A stretch of 64,000 bases of DNA from CAG-103 sp905215475 (lineage in GTDB: Bacteria > Bacillota > Clostridia > Oscillospirales > Oscillospiraceae), in the NCBI GenBank assembly GCA_905215475.1, contig CAJMPW010000001.1, positions 124,001 through 188,000 of the forward strand, written 5' to 3'. Under the pieces are notes generated by a model. It was not told the origin of the DNA, did no database searches, and saw only the letters and a program-made list of their open reading frames with translations. How positions within the stretch are numbered: the stretch's first letter is position 1; each line of letters begins with the position of its first letter. A program made the translations under genes and the position numbers. This document shows positions 51,117-60,610 of this stretch, one piece after another.

Positions 51117-52137
51117 ATTCGTAACCGGCGGCGCCGGCTTCATCGGCGCGAACTTCCTGTTTTACCTGCGCGAGCGCTATCCGGACGACCGGCTCGTGTG
51201 CATCGACAAGCTCACCTATGCCGGCAATCTCTCCACGCTCGCGCCGCTGCTCGGTCAGCCGAACTTCCGCTTTGCCAAGGTGGATATCTGCGACCGTGAG
51301 GCGGTCTATGCCCTCTTTGCCGAGGAACGCCCCGACGTGGTCATCAACTTTGCCGCCGAGAGCCATGTGGATCGCTCGATCGCCGACCCGTCGCTGTTTT
51401 TGCAGACGAACATCATCGGCACGTCCGTGCTCATGGACGCCTGCCGCGAATATGGGAATGTCCGCTTCCATCAGGTCTCGACCGACGAGGTCTACGGCGA
51501 CCTGCCGCTCGACCGGCCGGAGCTGCTGTTCACCGAGCAGACGCCGCTGCACACGAGCTCGCCCTACAGCAGCTCCAAGGCCGCGGCTGACCTGCTCGTG
51601 GGCGCGTACGGACGCACCTACGGTCTGCCGGTCACGATCTCGCGCTGCTCGAATAACTACGGGCCGTATCAGTTTCCGGAAAAGCTCATCCCGCTCATGA
51701 TCATCAACGCCCTCGCTGAGCGTCCGCTGCCGGTGTACGGGCAGGGACTGAATGTGCGCGACTGGCTGTATGTCACCGACCACTGCAAGGCCATTGACCT
51801 CGTGGTCGGCTGCGGGCGCATCGGTGAGGTGTACAACATCGGCGGTCACAACGAGATGCGCAACATCGACATCGTGCGCCTGATCTGCCGCAAGCTTGGC
51901 AAGCCCGAAAGCCTCATCACCTACGTCACCGACCGCAAGGGGCACGACCTGCGCTATGCCATCGACCCCACGAAGATCCACACGGAGCTCGGCTGGCTGC
52001 CGGAGACAAAGTTCGCCGACGGCATCGGCCGCACGATCGACTGGTATCTTGCGCACCGCGCCTGGTGGGAGGAGATCGTCTCCGGCGAATACCAGAGCTA
52101 CTACGCGCGGATGTACGGCGAGCGCCCGACGCTGTGA
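51109..52137 (+). CDS. rfbB: dTDP-glucose 4,6-dehydratase
   Basis: A 342-residue short-chain dehydrogenase/reductase (RmlB) that turns dTDP-glucose into dTDP-4-keto-6-deoxyglucose. VTGGAGFIGANF at the N-terminus, AAESHVDRSI, STDEVYGDL, and the catalytic YxxxK in PYSSSKAAADLL, with RCSNNYGPYQFPEKLIPL. The remaining rhamnose genes (rfbC, rfbD) are absent from the window, so the final sugar is unknown. The transcript ends at a strong terminator. Confidence 0.96.
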   Translation: MIRFVTGGAGFIGANFLFYLRERYPDDRLVCIDKLTYAGNLSTLAPLLGQPNFRFAKVDICDREAVYALFAEERPDVVINFAAESHVDRSIADPSLFLQTNIIGTSVLMDACREYGNVRFHQVSTDEVYGDLPLDRPELLFTEQTPLHTSSPYSSSKAAADLLVGAYGRTYGLPVTISRCSNNYGPYQFPEKLIPLMIINALAERPLPVYGQGLNVRDWLYVTDHCKAIDLVVGCGRIGEVYNIGGHNEMRNIDIVRLICRKLGKPESLITYVTDRKGHDLRYAIDPTKIHTELGWLPETKFADGIGRTIDWYLAHRAWWEEIVSGEYQSYYARMYGERPTL

Positions 52138-52148
52138 ACGGAGCAACG

Positions 52149-52181
52149 AAAAAACCGCAGTCTACGGACTGCGGTTTTTCC
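52149..52181. terminator. Bidirectional terminator after rfbB
   Basis: A perfect 12-bp stem (52151-52162 with 52167-52178), TACG loop, with A-run before and T-run after. It serves rfbB and the GNAT gene. Confidence 0.87.
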
Positions 52182-52191
52182 TGTATGGCGT

Positions 52192-52725
52192 CTATTCTGC
52201 GTCCAGCCGCTTTTCCAGACAGGCGAGCGAGACGCCGGTGATGCCGTTGAAGGTGCACGGCACGATGGCGGCCTCGCGGAAGCCGAGACGGGCGTAGAGC
52301 CGGCGGGCAGCGGCGTTTTTTGCATTCGTGTCGATGCGCAGCACCGTGCAGCCGAGCGCGCGGGCGCGCCGGGCATAAAAGCGCACGAACTGCGTGCCGT
52401 AGCCGTGCCTGGCGATCGTCGGGTCAACGACGAGCGTGTGCAGCACGAGCACCTGCTCCGGCGGCGCTGCGTATTGCCACGGCACCTGCGCGTAGACCGG
52501 CACCTGCACTTGGTCGATGCGTCCGGCGGCAACGAGAACGCCATCATCCTCGAGCACGAACAGCGCCCCGTCGTCGAGCGCGGCCTGCGCGGTCGCGCGT
52601 GTCGGGTAGACGCCGCGCGCCCAGCCGACGCTGGCGGCGCCGGTTTCCTCTGCGGTGTGGATCGCGTCGTAGATCTGCTCGATGCGCGGCAGATCGTCTG
52701 CGGTCGCGGGACGGATACCGGTCAT
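52192..52725 (-). CDS. GNAT-family N-acetyltransferase
   Basis: A 177-residue acetyltransferase. N-terminal GIRPATADDLPRIEQIYDAI, the acetyl-CoA segment VLHTLVVDPTIARHGYGTQFVRF with a slightly altered Q/RxxGxG loop (RHGYGT), and IDTNAKNAAARRLYARLGFRE are typical. AAAGGAGGTG lies before ATG 52725. It overlaps the upstream SGNH gene by 4 nt. The substrate is unknown. Confidence 0.9.
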   Translation of the reverse strand: MTGIRPATADDLPRIEQIYDAIHTAEETGAASVGWARGVYPTRATAQAALDDGALFVLEDDGVLVAAGRIDQVQVPVYAQVPWQYAAPPEQVLVLHTLVVDPTIARHGYGTQFVRFYARRARALGCTVLRIDTNAKNAAARRLYARLGFREAAIVPCTFNGITGVSLACLEKRLDAE

Positions 52726-53966
52726 GGGTGCACCTCCTTTGGCGGCTCCCGGAAGATGTCCTCCGGGATCAGGGCTGCGAGCGCGCGTTGTCCGGCAGGG
52801 GTGTGGTGCACGCCGTCGGTCGTATAGGACGCGATGAGTGCGTCCGGGTCGTCGGGGTCTGCCAGAGCATCCAGCGGGATGTAGCCGTCGGCGGGGCAGT
52901 CCGCGCTCTGAAACCACGCGTTGAGCTCCAGCCGCAGCGTGTCAAGCTCCGGCGACCACTGGATGTCGTCGCCGCGCCCGAAGAGATTGCGCGTATAGCC
53001 CTTCCACGGCGTGAGCTCGCAAAACCAGATGCGCACGCCCTGCGCGTGCGCCATGTCGGCGAGCGCGCGGTAGCCTGCGGTCATCTGCGCGAACGTGACC
53101 GGGGTCAGCAGTCCCTGCTTGCTGCGGCAATGCGGGTGGATGAGGTCGTTCGCGCCGAGCTTGACGAGCACCATGTCCGCGCCCGCCTGCGCGAGCACGT
53201 CGCGCCTGAAGCGCTTCACGCCTGCGCCGCCGAGGAGCTTCGCCGCGCGGCCGACGCCGTCGGCCACCAGCCGGTCGCCCTTGATGGCGGCCTGCGTCAC
53301 GCTCACGCTGCCGATCCCATCGGCGCGCAGGCGCGCCGCCAGCAGCCGCGGCAGCTCGTTTGCCACGGTCGAGTCGCCGAAGATGACGCACGTGTGCGTC
53401 CCGGGCGCTGCCAGCACGTCGATCTCCGTGAGCGCGGGGATGACCTCATACGCGCCGGTCTCCGCCGTGTGCTGCATCGGTATGGCCAGATGCAGCAGAG
53501 GGCGGCGCGTGCAGTTGCCGAGCTCGGCGTAGCTGCATCCGCCGATGAGTCCGATCGTGCGCATGGCGTTGATGCCGCGGTAAAAGACCGTGACGGTCAG
53601 CGTCTGCCCGGCGGTGACCGGCAGCGCGGCGGCATCGGAGGTGCAGCTCGTCCCGGCGGCGATGCGGACATGGTGCTCGCCGCCGAAAGTCACGGTGTGC
53701 AGCGTGTCGGGCTCGATGCCGCGCGCATCGTCCGCGCCGATGGCGACGGTGCAGGCGGCCACGTGCAGCGGCAGCACGCCGAACACGTTTGAGAGCGTCA
53801 GGCGCACGTGTGTGCCACCGGCCGTGAGCTGCACGGCCGTGCGCGCGGATATCTCCGTCACGGCGACGCCGAGCCGGTCGAGGATGCCGGTCTCGGACAG
53901 GCTCGCGTCGATGGGGCTGGTGCTCCATGCGCTGACCCAGTGGCTGCGGATACTGATTTCGTCCAT
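52722..53966 (-). CDS. SGNH/GDSL-family hydrolase (two-domain)
   Basis: A 414-residue protein without a signal peptide. An N-terminal beta-rich domain (about 1-165) is followed by an SGNH hydrolase domain: block I IFGDSTVANELP (Ser near 179), block III KLGANDLI, and block V TTDGVHHTPAG with Asp and His. The layout matches polysaccharide or acyl esterases with an accessory domain, but the substrate cannot be named. GGAGG lies 7 nt before ATG 53966. It is first in a coupled pair with the GNAT gene. Confidence 0.85.
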   Translation of the reverse strand: MDEISIRSHWVSAWSTSPIDASLSETGILDRLGVAVTEISARTAVQLTAGGTHVRLTLSNVFGVLPLHVAACTVAIGADDARGIEPDTLHTVTFGGEHHVRIAAGTSCTSDAAALPVTAGQTLTVTVFYRGINAMRTIGLIGGCSYAELGNCTRRPLLHLAIPMQHTAETGAYEVIPALTEIDVLAAPGTHTCVIFGDSTVANELPRLLAARLRADGIGSVSVTQAAIKGDRLVADGVGRAAKLLGGAGVKRFRRDVLAQAGADMVLVKLGANDLIHPHCRSKQGLLTPVTFAQMTAGYRALADMAHAQGVRIWFCELTPWKGYTRNLFGRGDDIQWSPELDTLRLELNAWFQSADCPADGYIPLDALADPDDPDALIASYTTDGVHHTPAGQRALAALIPEDIFREPPKEVHP

Positions 53967-54002
53967 AGCAAGACCTCCGGAATTTCGTGTGCTTCTGCCT
54001 TT

Positions 54003-54031
54003 AAGATAGGCGCGCGGCGCGCAAAAGTCAA
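54003..54031 (-). promoter_or_regulatory. Promoter of the SGNH-GNAT pair
   Basis: Minus strand: TTGACT (54031-54026), 17-nt spacer, TATCTT (54008-54003). Confidence 0.7.
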
Positions 54032-54051
54032 CCGCAAACGCCGCTCCCGGC

Positions 54052-54081
54052 TTTACAACACGGACCAAAACGTGGTATCAT
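54052..54081 (+). promoter_or_regulatory. Promoter of the LCP gene
   Basis: TTTACA (54052-54057), 18-nt spacer, TATCAT (54076-54081) with extended TGG. It is back to back with the SGNH promoter. Confidence 0.7.
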
Positions 54082-54122
54082 GCGCACAGAACGATTTTTA
54101 CCGGACAGAGGAGGGGACAGCT

Positions 54123-55175
54123 GTGCCAGACAAGTGTCAGACACCGGCGGAGCGGCCGCCGAAAAAGCGCATGAGCCGCGGCACGCGCGTGCTGGTCATC
54201 ATCGTGTGTGTGCTGCTCGCCATCGCGCTGCTGCTGGTCGCAACGGTATTGGTTTTGTCTGCGATCGGCCGCAATGCGCTGACCGACGATGACGGGATGA
54301 ACATTTCCCGGGACGATGTGGAGCCGCTCGGCTCGGGCACGGTGCGCTACAATGACCGGCTCTATCGTTACAACACCGATATCGTCACGATCCTGCTCAT
54401 GGGCGTGGACGAGCAGGTCAAGCAGGATGCCAACGGCATCTACGGCAACGCCAACCAGTCGGATGTGAACATCCTGGCGGTGCTCGATCTGCGCAACAAG
54501 GAGATGACGCTCATCTCCGTCTCGCGCGACGCGATGTGCACGCTCGACATTCTCGACAGCGCGGGTGAGCACGTCGGCACGGCTACGGCGCAGCTGGCGC
54601 TTGCCTACGCTTACGGCGACGGGGCGGAGCGCAGCTGTGAGCTGACGAGCGCGGCCGTCTCGCGCCTGTTTTACGATCTGCCGATCCCGGTCTACGGCTC
54701 GATCTATATGCAGGGTATCCGCCAGCTCGTCGACAGCGTCGGCGGCGTGACGGTCACGCCGGACACGAGCATCCCCGGCTTTGCCGCCGGACAGCCCGTG
54801 ACGCTCACCGGCAAGCTCACGGAAAACTACATCCGCTACCGCGCCGATTCGACCGAGGGCAACAACCAGCGTATGCAGCGGCAAAAGCAGGTCGTGCTTG
54901 CGCTCGTGCACAAGATGCTCGCGCAGGTCAAGGAGGATCCGGCAAGCATTCTCGCGCTCTATAACAATATCCGGCGCAACACCACGACGAACATCAACAC
55001 CGCCATGATGGTCTATCTGGCGCAGCAGGCGAGCGGGATGCACTTCTCGGACGACATCGTCAATGTCCCCGGCACATCGGTCATGGGCGAGCAGCGGCAC
55101 GCGGAGTATCAGGTCGATTCGGACGCGCTGCTGGAGCTGATCCTGAGCATTTTCTATGAGCCGGTGGAGGGGTGA
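54123..55175 (+). CDS. LytR-CpsA-Psr (LCP) family cell-wall glycopolymer ligase
   Basis: A 350-residue bitopic protein. A basic cytosolic N-terminus (PPKKRMSRG) and one membrane helix (about 23-48) are followed by an outer LCP domain with VTILLMGVDEQ, SDVNILAVLDLRNKEMTLIS, VSRDAMC, and the RxRADST...QRMQRQKQ segment holding the conserved arginines and aspartate. LCP enzymes attach teichoic acids or capsule to peptidoglycan. The start is GTG 54123, with GAGGAGGGG 6 nt upstream. The nearby sortase unit and nucleotide-sugar genes fit envelope decoration. Confidence 0.92.
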   Translation: MPDKCQTPAERPPKKRMSRGTRVLVIIVCVLLAIALLLVATVLVLSAIGRNALTDDDGMNISRDDVEPLGSGTVRYNDRLYRYNTDIVTILLMGVDEQVKQDANGIYGNANQSDVNILAVLDLRNKEMTLISVSRDAMCTLDILDSAGEHVGTATAQLALAYAYGDGAERSCELTSAAVSRLFYDLPIPVYGSIYMQGIRQLVDSVGGVTVTPDTSIPGFAAGQPVTLTGKLTENYIRYRADSTEGNNQRMQRQKQVVLALVHKMLAQVKEDPASILALYNNIRRNTTTNINTAMMVYLAQQASGMHFSDDIVNVPGTSVMGEQRHAEYQVDSDALLELILSIFYEPVEG

Positions 55176-55207
55176 GCGGGAAACGGATATTTTTTGCAAT
55201 TACCCCC

Positions 55208-55236
55208 TTGCAATTTGTACGCAAATGATGTAAAAT
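55208..55236 (+). promoter_or_regulatory. Promoter of the sortase substrate gene
   Basis: TTGCAA (55208-55213), 17-nt spacer, TAAAAT (55231-55236), about 48 nt before the start codon and separate from the LCP promoter. Confidence 0.75.
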
Positions 55237-55283
55237 CATAGTACCTTTGAAAAACTGTAAGTTTATGAATGGAGGAGTTCACA

Positions 55284-55562
55284 ATGAAGCGTTTTGTGGC
55301 CATTCTTTTGATACTCGTTCTCGTGTTCGCCCTGTCGGCGACGGCGTTTGCTGCCAGCAACGTCACCAGCCCCGAGAAGGGCAACACCGATGCGACTGTC
55401 ACGCCCGATAAAGGCAACACCGATGCGAATGCCACGCCCAATAAAGGCAACACCTCTCCGCAGACCGGTGAGTCTTTCAGCATCCTGTGGGTGATCCTTG
55501 CGGCCATCGCAGCGATCGCAGCGGTGCTGTTTTGCGGCAAAAAGCTGATTCGCGTCAAGTGA
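55284..55562 (+). CDS. Tiny wall-anchored repeat protein with SPQTG sortase signal
   Basis: 92 residues. Signal peptide at 1-24 (KRFVAILLILVLVFALSAT, cleavage after AFA), then three copies of a P-x-KGNT unit spaced 11 residues apart, then SPQTG at 58-62, a hydrophobic stretch (about 65-83) and the basic tail KKLIRVK. SPxTG is the signal type used by clostridial class B sortases, and such a sortase is the next gene. After both cleavages only about 37 residues would remain on the wall, an unusually short product. GGAGGAG lies 6 nt before ATG 55284. Role unknown: spacer, adhesin or signal peptide are all open. Confidence 0.85.
   Translation: MKRFVAILLILVLVFALSATAFAASNVTSPEKGNTDATVTPDKGNTDANATPNKGNTSPQTGESFSILWVILAAIAAIAAVLFCGKKLIRVK
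55371..55459 (+). repeat. 33-bp tandem coding repeat (2.7 copies)
   Basis: Units start at 55371, 55404 and 55437, each beginning CCC(G/A)A(G/T)AA(G/A)GGCAACACC. They encode the P-x-KGNT repeats of the sortase substrate. The DNA is nearly identical between units, suggesting recent duplication. Confidence 0.85.
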
Positions 55563-55586
55563 AGCAGCGGTCACATGGATAACAAT

Positions 55587-55617
55587 GCCCCATGATCTTC
55601 ATGGGGCTTTTGTTTTT
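55587..55617 (+). terminator. Terminator between the substrate and the sortase
   Basis: A perfect 9-bp stem (55587-55595 with 55599-55607), TCT loop, tail TTTTGTTTTT. It lies 24 nt after the substrate stop and ends 12 nt before the sortase start, so sortase expression probably depends on read-through. Confidence 0.85.
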
Positions 55618-55629
55618 ATGAGGTGAACG

Positions 55630-56400
55630 ATGAAGAAGAAAAAAATCCTTGTGCGCAGCGTTCTGGTGCTCGTGGCGCTCGCGGCGCTGTGCGCGTGCGC
55701 GTGGTGCGTGTGGTACATCGTGCAGTACTATCAGGGGCAGACCTTCGGTGACCGGATGCGCACCAACATTTCCGACGACGGCGGCAGCTTTCAGCTCGGG
55801 CGCGTGAAGATCCCGGTCGATTTTGACGAGCTGCAGGCCATGAACCCGGATATCTATGCGTGGATCAAGATCCCGGACACGGACATCAGCTATGCCGTGC
55901 TGCAGCGCGGTGCGGAGGACGATCAGGAGTATTACTCCAAGCACAGCGAAAACGGCGCCTACTACAGCGGCGGCAGCATCTTCAGCCAGAGCTACAACCG
56001 GAAGGACTTTTCCGACCCCATGACCGTGCTCTACGGCCACAACCTGCGCAACGGGCGTATGTTCGCCCAGCTCAACGGGTTTTCGGATGCGGAGGTCTTT
56101 GAATCGCACCGCTATATCTACGTCTATCTCCCGGACCGGATGCTCGTGTATGAGATCTTCGCGGCCTATCCGCACTCGAACGAGCATCTGCTGCTGTGCT
56201 ACGACTTTGCGGATGCAGAGGATTTTGCGGCGTATTTTGACGATGTGCTCGCGCGCAAGAGCCTGCAGTCGAACGTCCGCGAGGACGCGTGGCCGCAGCC
56301 GGGCGACCGCATTCTGACGCTCTCGACCTGCTACCGCGGGGACAATCACCAGCGTTATCTGGTGCAGGGCAAGCTTGTGGCGGAGGCCTACGCCAAATAA
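55630..56400 (+). CDS. srtB: Class B sortase
   Basis: A 256-residue membrane transpeptidase that cleaves between Thr and Gly of its sorting motif and joins the protein to the wall. One N-terminal membrane helix (about 8-32), then the sortase barrel. The catalytic set is complete: His137 in LYGHNLRNG, Cys234 in LSTCYRG, Arg242 in NHQRYLVQGKL. The long helix-containing region between His and Cys and the LYGHN context mark class B. It directly follows an SPQTG protein, its probable substrate. GAGGTG precedes the ATG. Confidence 0.93.
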   Translation: MKKKKILVRSVLVLVALAALCACAWCVWYIVQYYQGQTFGDRMRTNISDDGGSFQLGRVKIPVDFDELQAMNPDIYAWIKIPDTDISYAVLQRGAEDDQEYYSKHSENGAYYSGGSIFSQSYNRKDFSDPMTVLYGHNLRNGRMFAQLNGFSDAEVFESHRYIYVYLPDRMLVYEIFAAYPHSNEHLLLCYDFADAEDFAAYFDDVLARKSLQSNVREDAWPQPGDRILTLSTCYRGDNHQRYLVQGKLVAEAYAK

Positions 56401-56412
56401 TCACATAGAACT

Positions 56413-56449
56413 GCAAAAGCCCGACCGGTTTTCCCGGTCGGGCTTTTGC
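56413..56449. terminator. Terminator after the sortase gene
   Basis: A perfect 16-bp stem (56413-56428 with 56434-56449) rich in GC, flanked by AAAA and TTTT. It serves the sortase and possibly the converging FakA-like gene. Confidence 0.87.
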
Positions 56450-56467
56450 GTTGTCGAAGCGGATCAC

Positions 56468-56719
56468 TCAGCCGTGCAGGCCGTTTTCCTGCCGCTCCAT
56501 GTTTTCGATGACGATGTCGTGGATGTCGCCGAGACCGGCGCAGTATTCGAGCACCTTCCAGGGCGTGTTCGTGTGGAAGTGGATCTTGATGAGGTCCTCG
56601 TCGCCCACGGCGAGCAGGCAGTCGCCCGCGATGTTGGCGAGAATGTAGTCGTGGATCGCGTCCTCGTCGAGGTCGTGGCCTTCGATGAGCAGCTGGGTGT
56701 CAAAACGGAATTCGAGCAT
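56468..56719 (-). CDS. Stand-alone FakA/YloV-type C-terminal domain protein
   Basis: An 83-residue protein that matches a piece of the fatty-acid-kinase subunit FakA (YloV): EFRFDTQLLI, then DCLLAVGDEDLIKIHFHTNTPWKVLEY and DIVIENMERQE. In FakA the equivalent segment reads like GDxDLVKVHVHT...VLxYA and lies in the part that contacts FakB. Here it is free-standing, without the kinase domain. TAAGGAGG precedes the ATG, and it begins 12 nt after lepA, so it belongs to the same operon. Its function is unknown; it may be an adaptor or a relic. Confidence 0.72.
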   Translation of the reverse strand: MLEFRFDTQLLIEGHDLDEDAIHDYILANIAGDCLLAVGDEDLIKIHFHTNTPWKVLEYCAGLGDIHDIVIENMERQENGLHG

Positions 56720-56731
56720 GGTGCAGCCTCC

Positions 56732-58530
<1,799 letters not shown>

Positions 58531-58534
<4 letters not shown>

Positions 58535-58842
58535 AGGGAAATCTCCTCCAGTGCGGCCTCGGCGCGGTCAGCGGCTGTGCGCACGTCCTGCACGAGCACA
58601 CGCAGCGCCTCGAGCTGTTCGGGCGTGCAGGTCGGGCTCGGCGCACGGCCGAGCAGAAAGTCAGCGCTCACGCCATAGTAATCGCAGGCCCTGCATACGA
58701 ACGCAAGCCCCGGCTCGCGCGCGCCGTTTTCGTAGTGGGACAGCAGCGCCTGACTGATCTTCAGATCGGCGGCGACCTTGCGCTGCGACAGCCCGCGCGC
58801 ATGGCGCAGCTCCGACATGACGGCAGCAAAATTGCGTTCCAT
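58531..58842 (-). CDS. XRE-family helix-turn-helix regulator
   Basis: A 103-residue protein with an N-terminal Cro/C1-type HTH (residues about 6-60: SELRHARGLSQRKVAADLKISQALLSHYENG) and a short helical C-terminus (LEALRVLVQDVRTAADRAEAAL) likely to dimerise. AGGAGGTG lies before ATG 58842. It is first in a coupled operon with lepA, an uncommon link between a regulator and LepA. Confidence 0.88.
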
Positions 58843-58877
58843 GCCGCACCTCCTGTAACATTCTGATAACGGTCTGT

Positions 58878-58906
58878 ATTTTACCACGCCCGCACGCAAA
58901 CGGCAA
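58878..58906 (-). promoter_or_regulatory. Promoter of the XRE-lepA operon
   Basis: Minus strand: TTGCCG (58906-58901), 17-nt spacer, TAAAAT (58883-58878) with extended TGG. Confidence 0.65.
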
Positions 58907-58935
58907 CAACCTCTTTTTAAAATCGTGTGCGGGGG

Positions 58936-58964
58936 TTGAAAAACGTCGGAGGTGGTGTTACACT
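58936..58964 (+). promoter_or_regulatory. Promoter of pta
   Basis: TTGAAA (58936-58941), 17-nt spacer, TACACT (58959-58964), 66 nt before the start codon; divergent from the XRE promoter. Confidence 0.65.
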
Positions 58965-59029
58965 ATTTAATTGTGAAACCATGTTCACAGAAAAACAGAA
59001 AATAGATGAACATATTGGAGGAAAACACC

Positions 59030-60031
59030 ATGTTTGAAAATCTGGTTGAAGTTCTCAAAGCCAATCCGCGCAAGATCGTCTACACCGAGGGCACCGATGC
59101 CCGTATCCTCGAGTCCGCTGCCCGCCTGAAGCAGGGCGGCTTCCTGACGCCGATCCTTGTCGGCAACGTCGATGACGTGAAGGCCGCGGCCAAGGCCGGC
59201 AACTTTGACATCGAGGGTCTGGAGATCATCGATCCCGAAAACTACGACAAGATCGACGAGATGGCTCAGTGCATGTTCGACCTGCGCAAGGGCAAGATGA
59301 CCATGGAGGACGTGCGCACCAACCTCAAGAAGGGCAACTACTTCGGCACCATGCTCGTGAAGATGGGCGTTGCCGACGCGCTGCTCGGCGGTGCGACCTA
59401 CTCCACCGCGGACACCGTCCGTCCGGCTCTGCAGCTGATCAAGACCAAGAAGGGCGCTCACCTCGTGAGCTCCTGCTTTATCATGGTGCGCGGCGACGAG
59501 ATGCTCGCCATGGGCGACTGCGCCATCAACATCGACTATCAGGACAACGTCGACAAGGTCACCGGTGAGGTTACCTTCTCCGCCGCGCAGAAGCTGGCGG
59601 AGGTCGCCATCGAGACCGCCAAGACTGCCGAGATCTTCGGCATGGATCCGAAGGTCGCCATGCTGAGCTTCTCCACCAAGGGCTCCGGCAAGGGCGGCAC
59701 GGTCGCGCTCAGCCATGACGCCACCGTCATCGCCAAGGAGCTCGCGCCCGAGCTGAAGATCGACGGCGAGATGCAGTTTGACGCCGCCGTTTCCCCGGTC
59801 GTCGGCCAGCTGAAGTTCCCCGGCTCCCCGGTCGCGGGTCACGCCAACACCTTCATCTTCCCGTGCATCGAGGCCGGCAACATCGGCTATAAGATCGCGC
59901 AGCGTCTGGGCGGCTTTGCGGCCTACGGCCCGATCCTGCAGGGTCTGAACGCGCCCATCAACGACCTGTCCCGCGGCTGCGACGCCGAGGAGGTCTACCA
60001 GATGTCCATCATCACGGCGGCTCTGACCTGA
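59030..60031 (+). CDS. pta: Phosphate acetyltransferase
   Basis: A 333-residue enzyme that interconverts acetyl-CoA and acetyl phosphate, feeding acetate production and ATP yield with acetate kinase. Short clostridial form containing only the PTA domain. Seen: RKIVYTEGTDARILESAARL, GGATYSTADTVRPALQ, MLSFSTKGSGKGG, and the CoA-site end segment FPGSPVAGHANTFIFPCIEAGNIGYKIAQR. GGAGG lies 8 nt before ATG 59030. No ackA is adjacent. Confidence 0.96.
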   Translation: MFENLVEVLKANPRKIVYTEGTDARILESAARLKQGGFLTPILVGNVDDVKAAAKAGNFDIEGLEIIDPENYDKIDEMAQCMFDLRKGKMTMEDVRTNLKKGNYFGTMLVKMGVADALLGGATYSTADTVRPALQLIKTKKGAHLVSSCFIMVRGDEMLAMGDCAINIDYQDNVDKVTGEVTFSAAQKLAEVAIETAKTAEIFGMDPKVAMLSFSTKGSGKGGTVALSHDATVIAKELAPELKIDGEMQFDAAVSPVVGQLKFPGSPVAGHANTFIFPCIEAGNIGYKIAQRLGGFAAYGPILQGLNAPINDLSRGCDAEEVYQMSIITAALT

Positions 60032-60056
60032 TCGGTTTTTCGTCCAAAACATATTG

Positions 60057-60090
60057 CCGGCGCTGTTTGAGATAACAGCGCCGGTTTTTT
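60057..60090 (+). terminator. Terminator after pta
   Basis: A perfect 11-bp stem (60057-60067 with 60074-60084), 6-nt loop, TTTTTT tail. Confidence 0.88.
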
Positions 60091-60107
60091 GAAAGGGAGG
60101 TGCGCGT

Positions 60108-60554
60108 TTGGAGCGCAACGAGTATATGCGCGCCGCGCTTGCGCTTGCGCACGAGGCGGCGGCCGACGGGGAAGTGCCGGTCGGCTGTGTGATCGTCGAT
60201 GCTGAGGGGCGCATCATCGGCCGCGGACGCAACCGCCGCGAGCGCACGCACCGCGCCGATGCCCACGCCGAGATGGAGGCCATCGCCGAGGCGTGCCGCG
60301 CGCTCGGCACATGGCGGCTCGACGGCTGCACGCTCTATGTCACGCTCGAGCCGTGCCCCATGTGCGCCGGGGCGATCATCAACGCCCGTGTGCCGGTCGT
60401 CGTCTACGGCGCGAAGGAGCCGAATTTCGGCTCGTGCGGCAGCGTGCTCAACCTCTTTGAGGAGCGCTACGGTCACCACCCCGCCATTTACGGCGGCGTG
60501 CTGGAGGACGCGTGCGCACGCGTCCTGCGCACATTTTTCAGCGGCCTGCGCTGA
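60108..60554 (+). CDS. tadA: tRNA-specific adenosine deaminase
   Basis: A 148-residue zinc enzyme that makes inosine at the wobble position of tRNA-Arg(ACG). HAEMEAI with zinc His and catalytic Glu, and PCPMCAGAI with two zinc Cys, are present, along with the family segment YGAKEPNFGSCGS. The start is TTG 60108, with AAGGGAGG 7 nt upstream. It has no obvious promoter between the pta terminator and the start, so read-through may supply it. Confidence 0.95.
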   Translation: MERNEYMRAALALAHEAAADGEVPVGCVIVDAEGRIIGRGRNRRERTHRADAHAEMEAIAEACRALGTWRLDGCTLYVTLEPCPMCAGAIINARVPVVVYGAKEPNFGSCGSVLNLFEERYGHHPAIYGGVLEDACARVLRTFFSGLR

Positions 60555-60562
60555 GGAGAATC

Positions 60563-60599
60563 AAAAAAGCGCGTCCCGAGTCCGGGACGCGCTTTTTTC
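60563..60599. terminator. Bidirectional terminator
   Basis: AAAAAA plus a 10-bp GC stem (60569-60578 with 60583-60592) plus TTTTTT. It serves tadA and the phosphoribosyltransferase gene. Confidence 0.88.
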
Positions 60600-60610
60600 G
60601 TGTCTGATTC

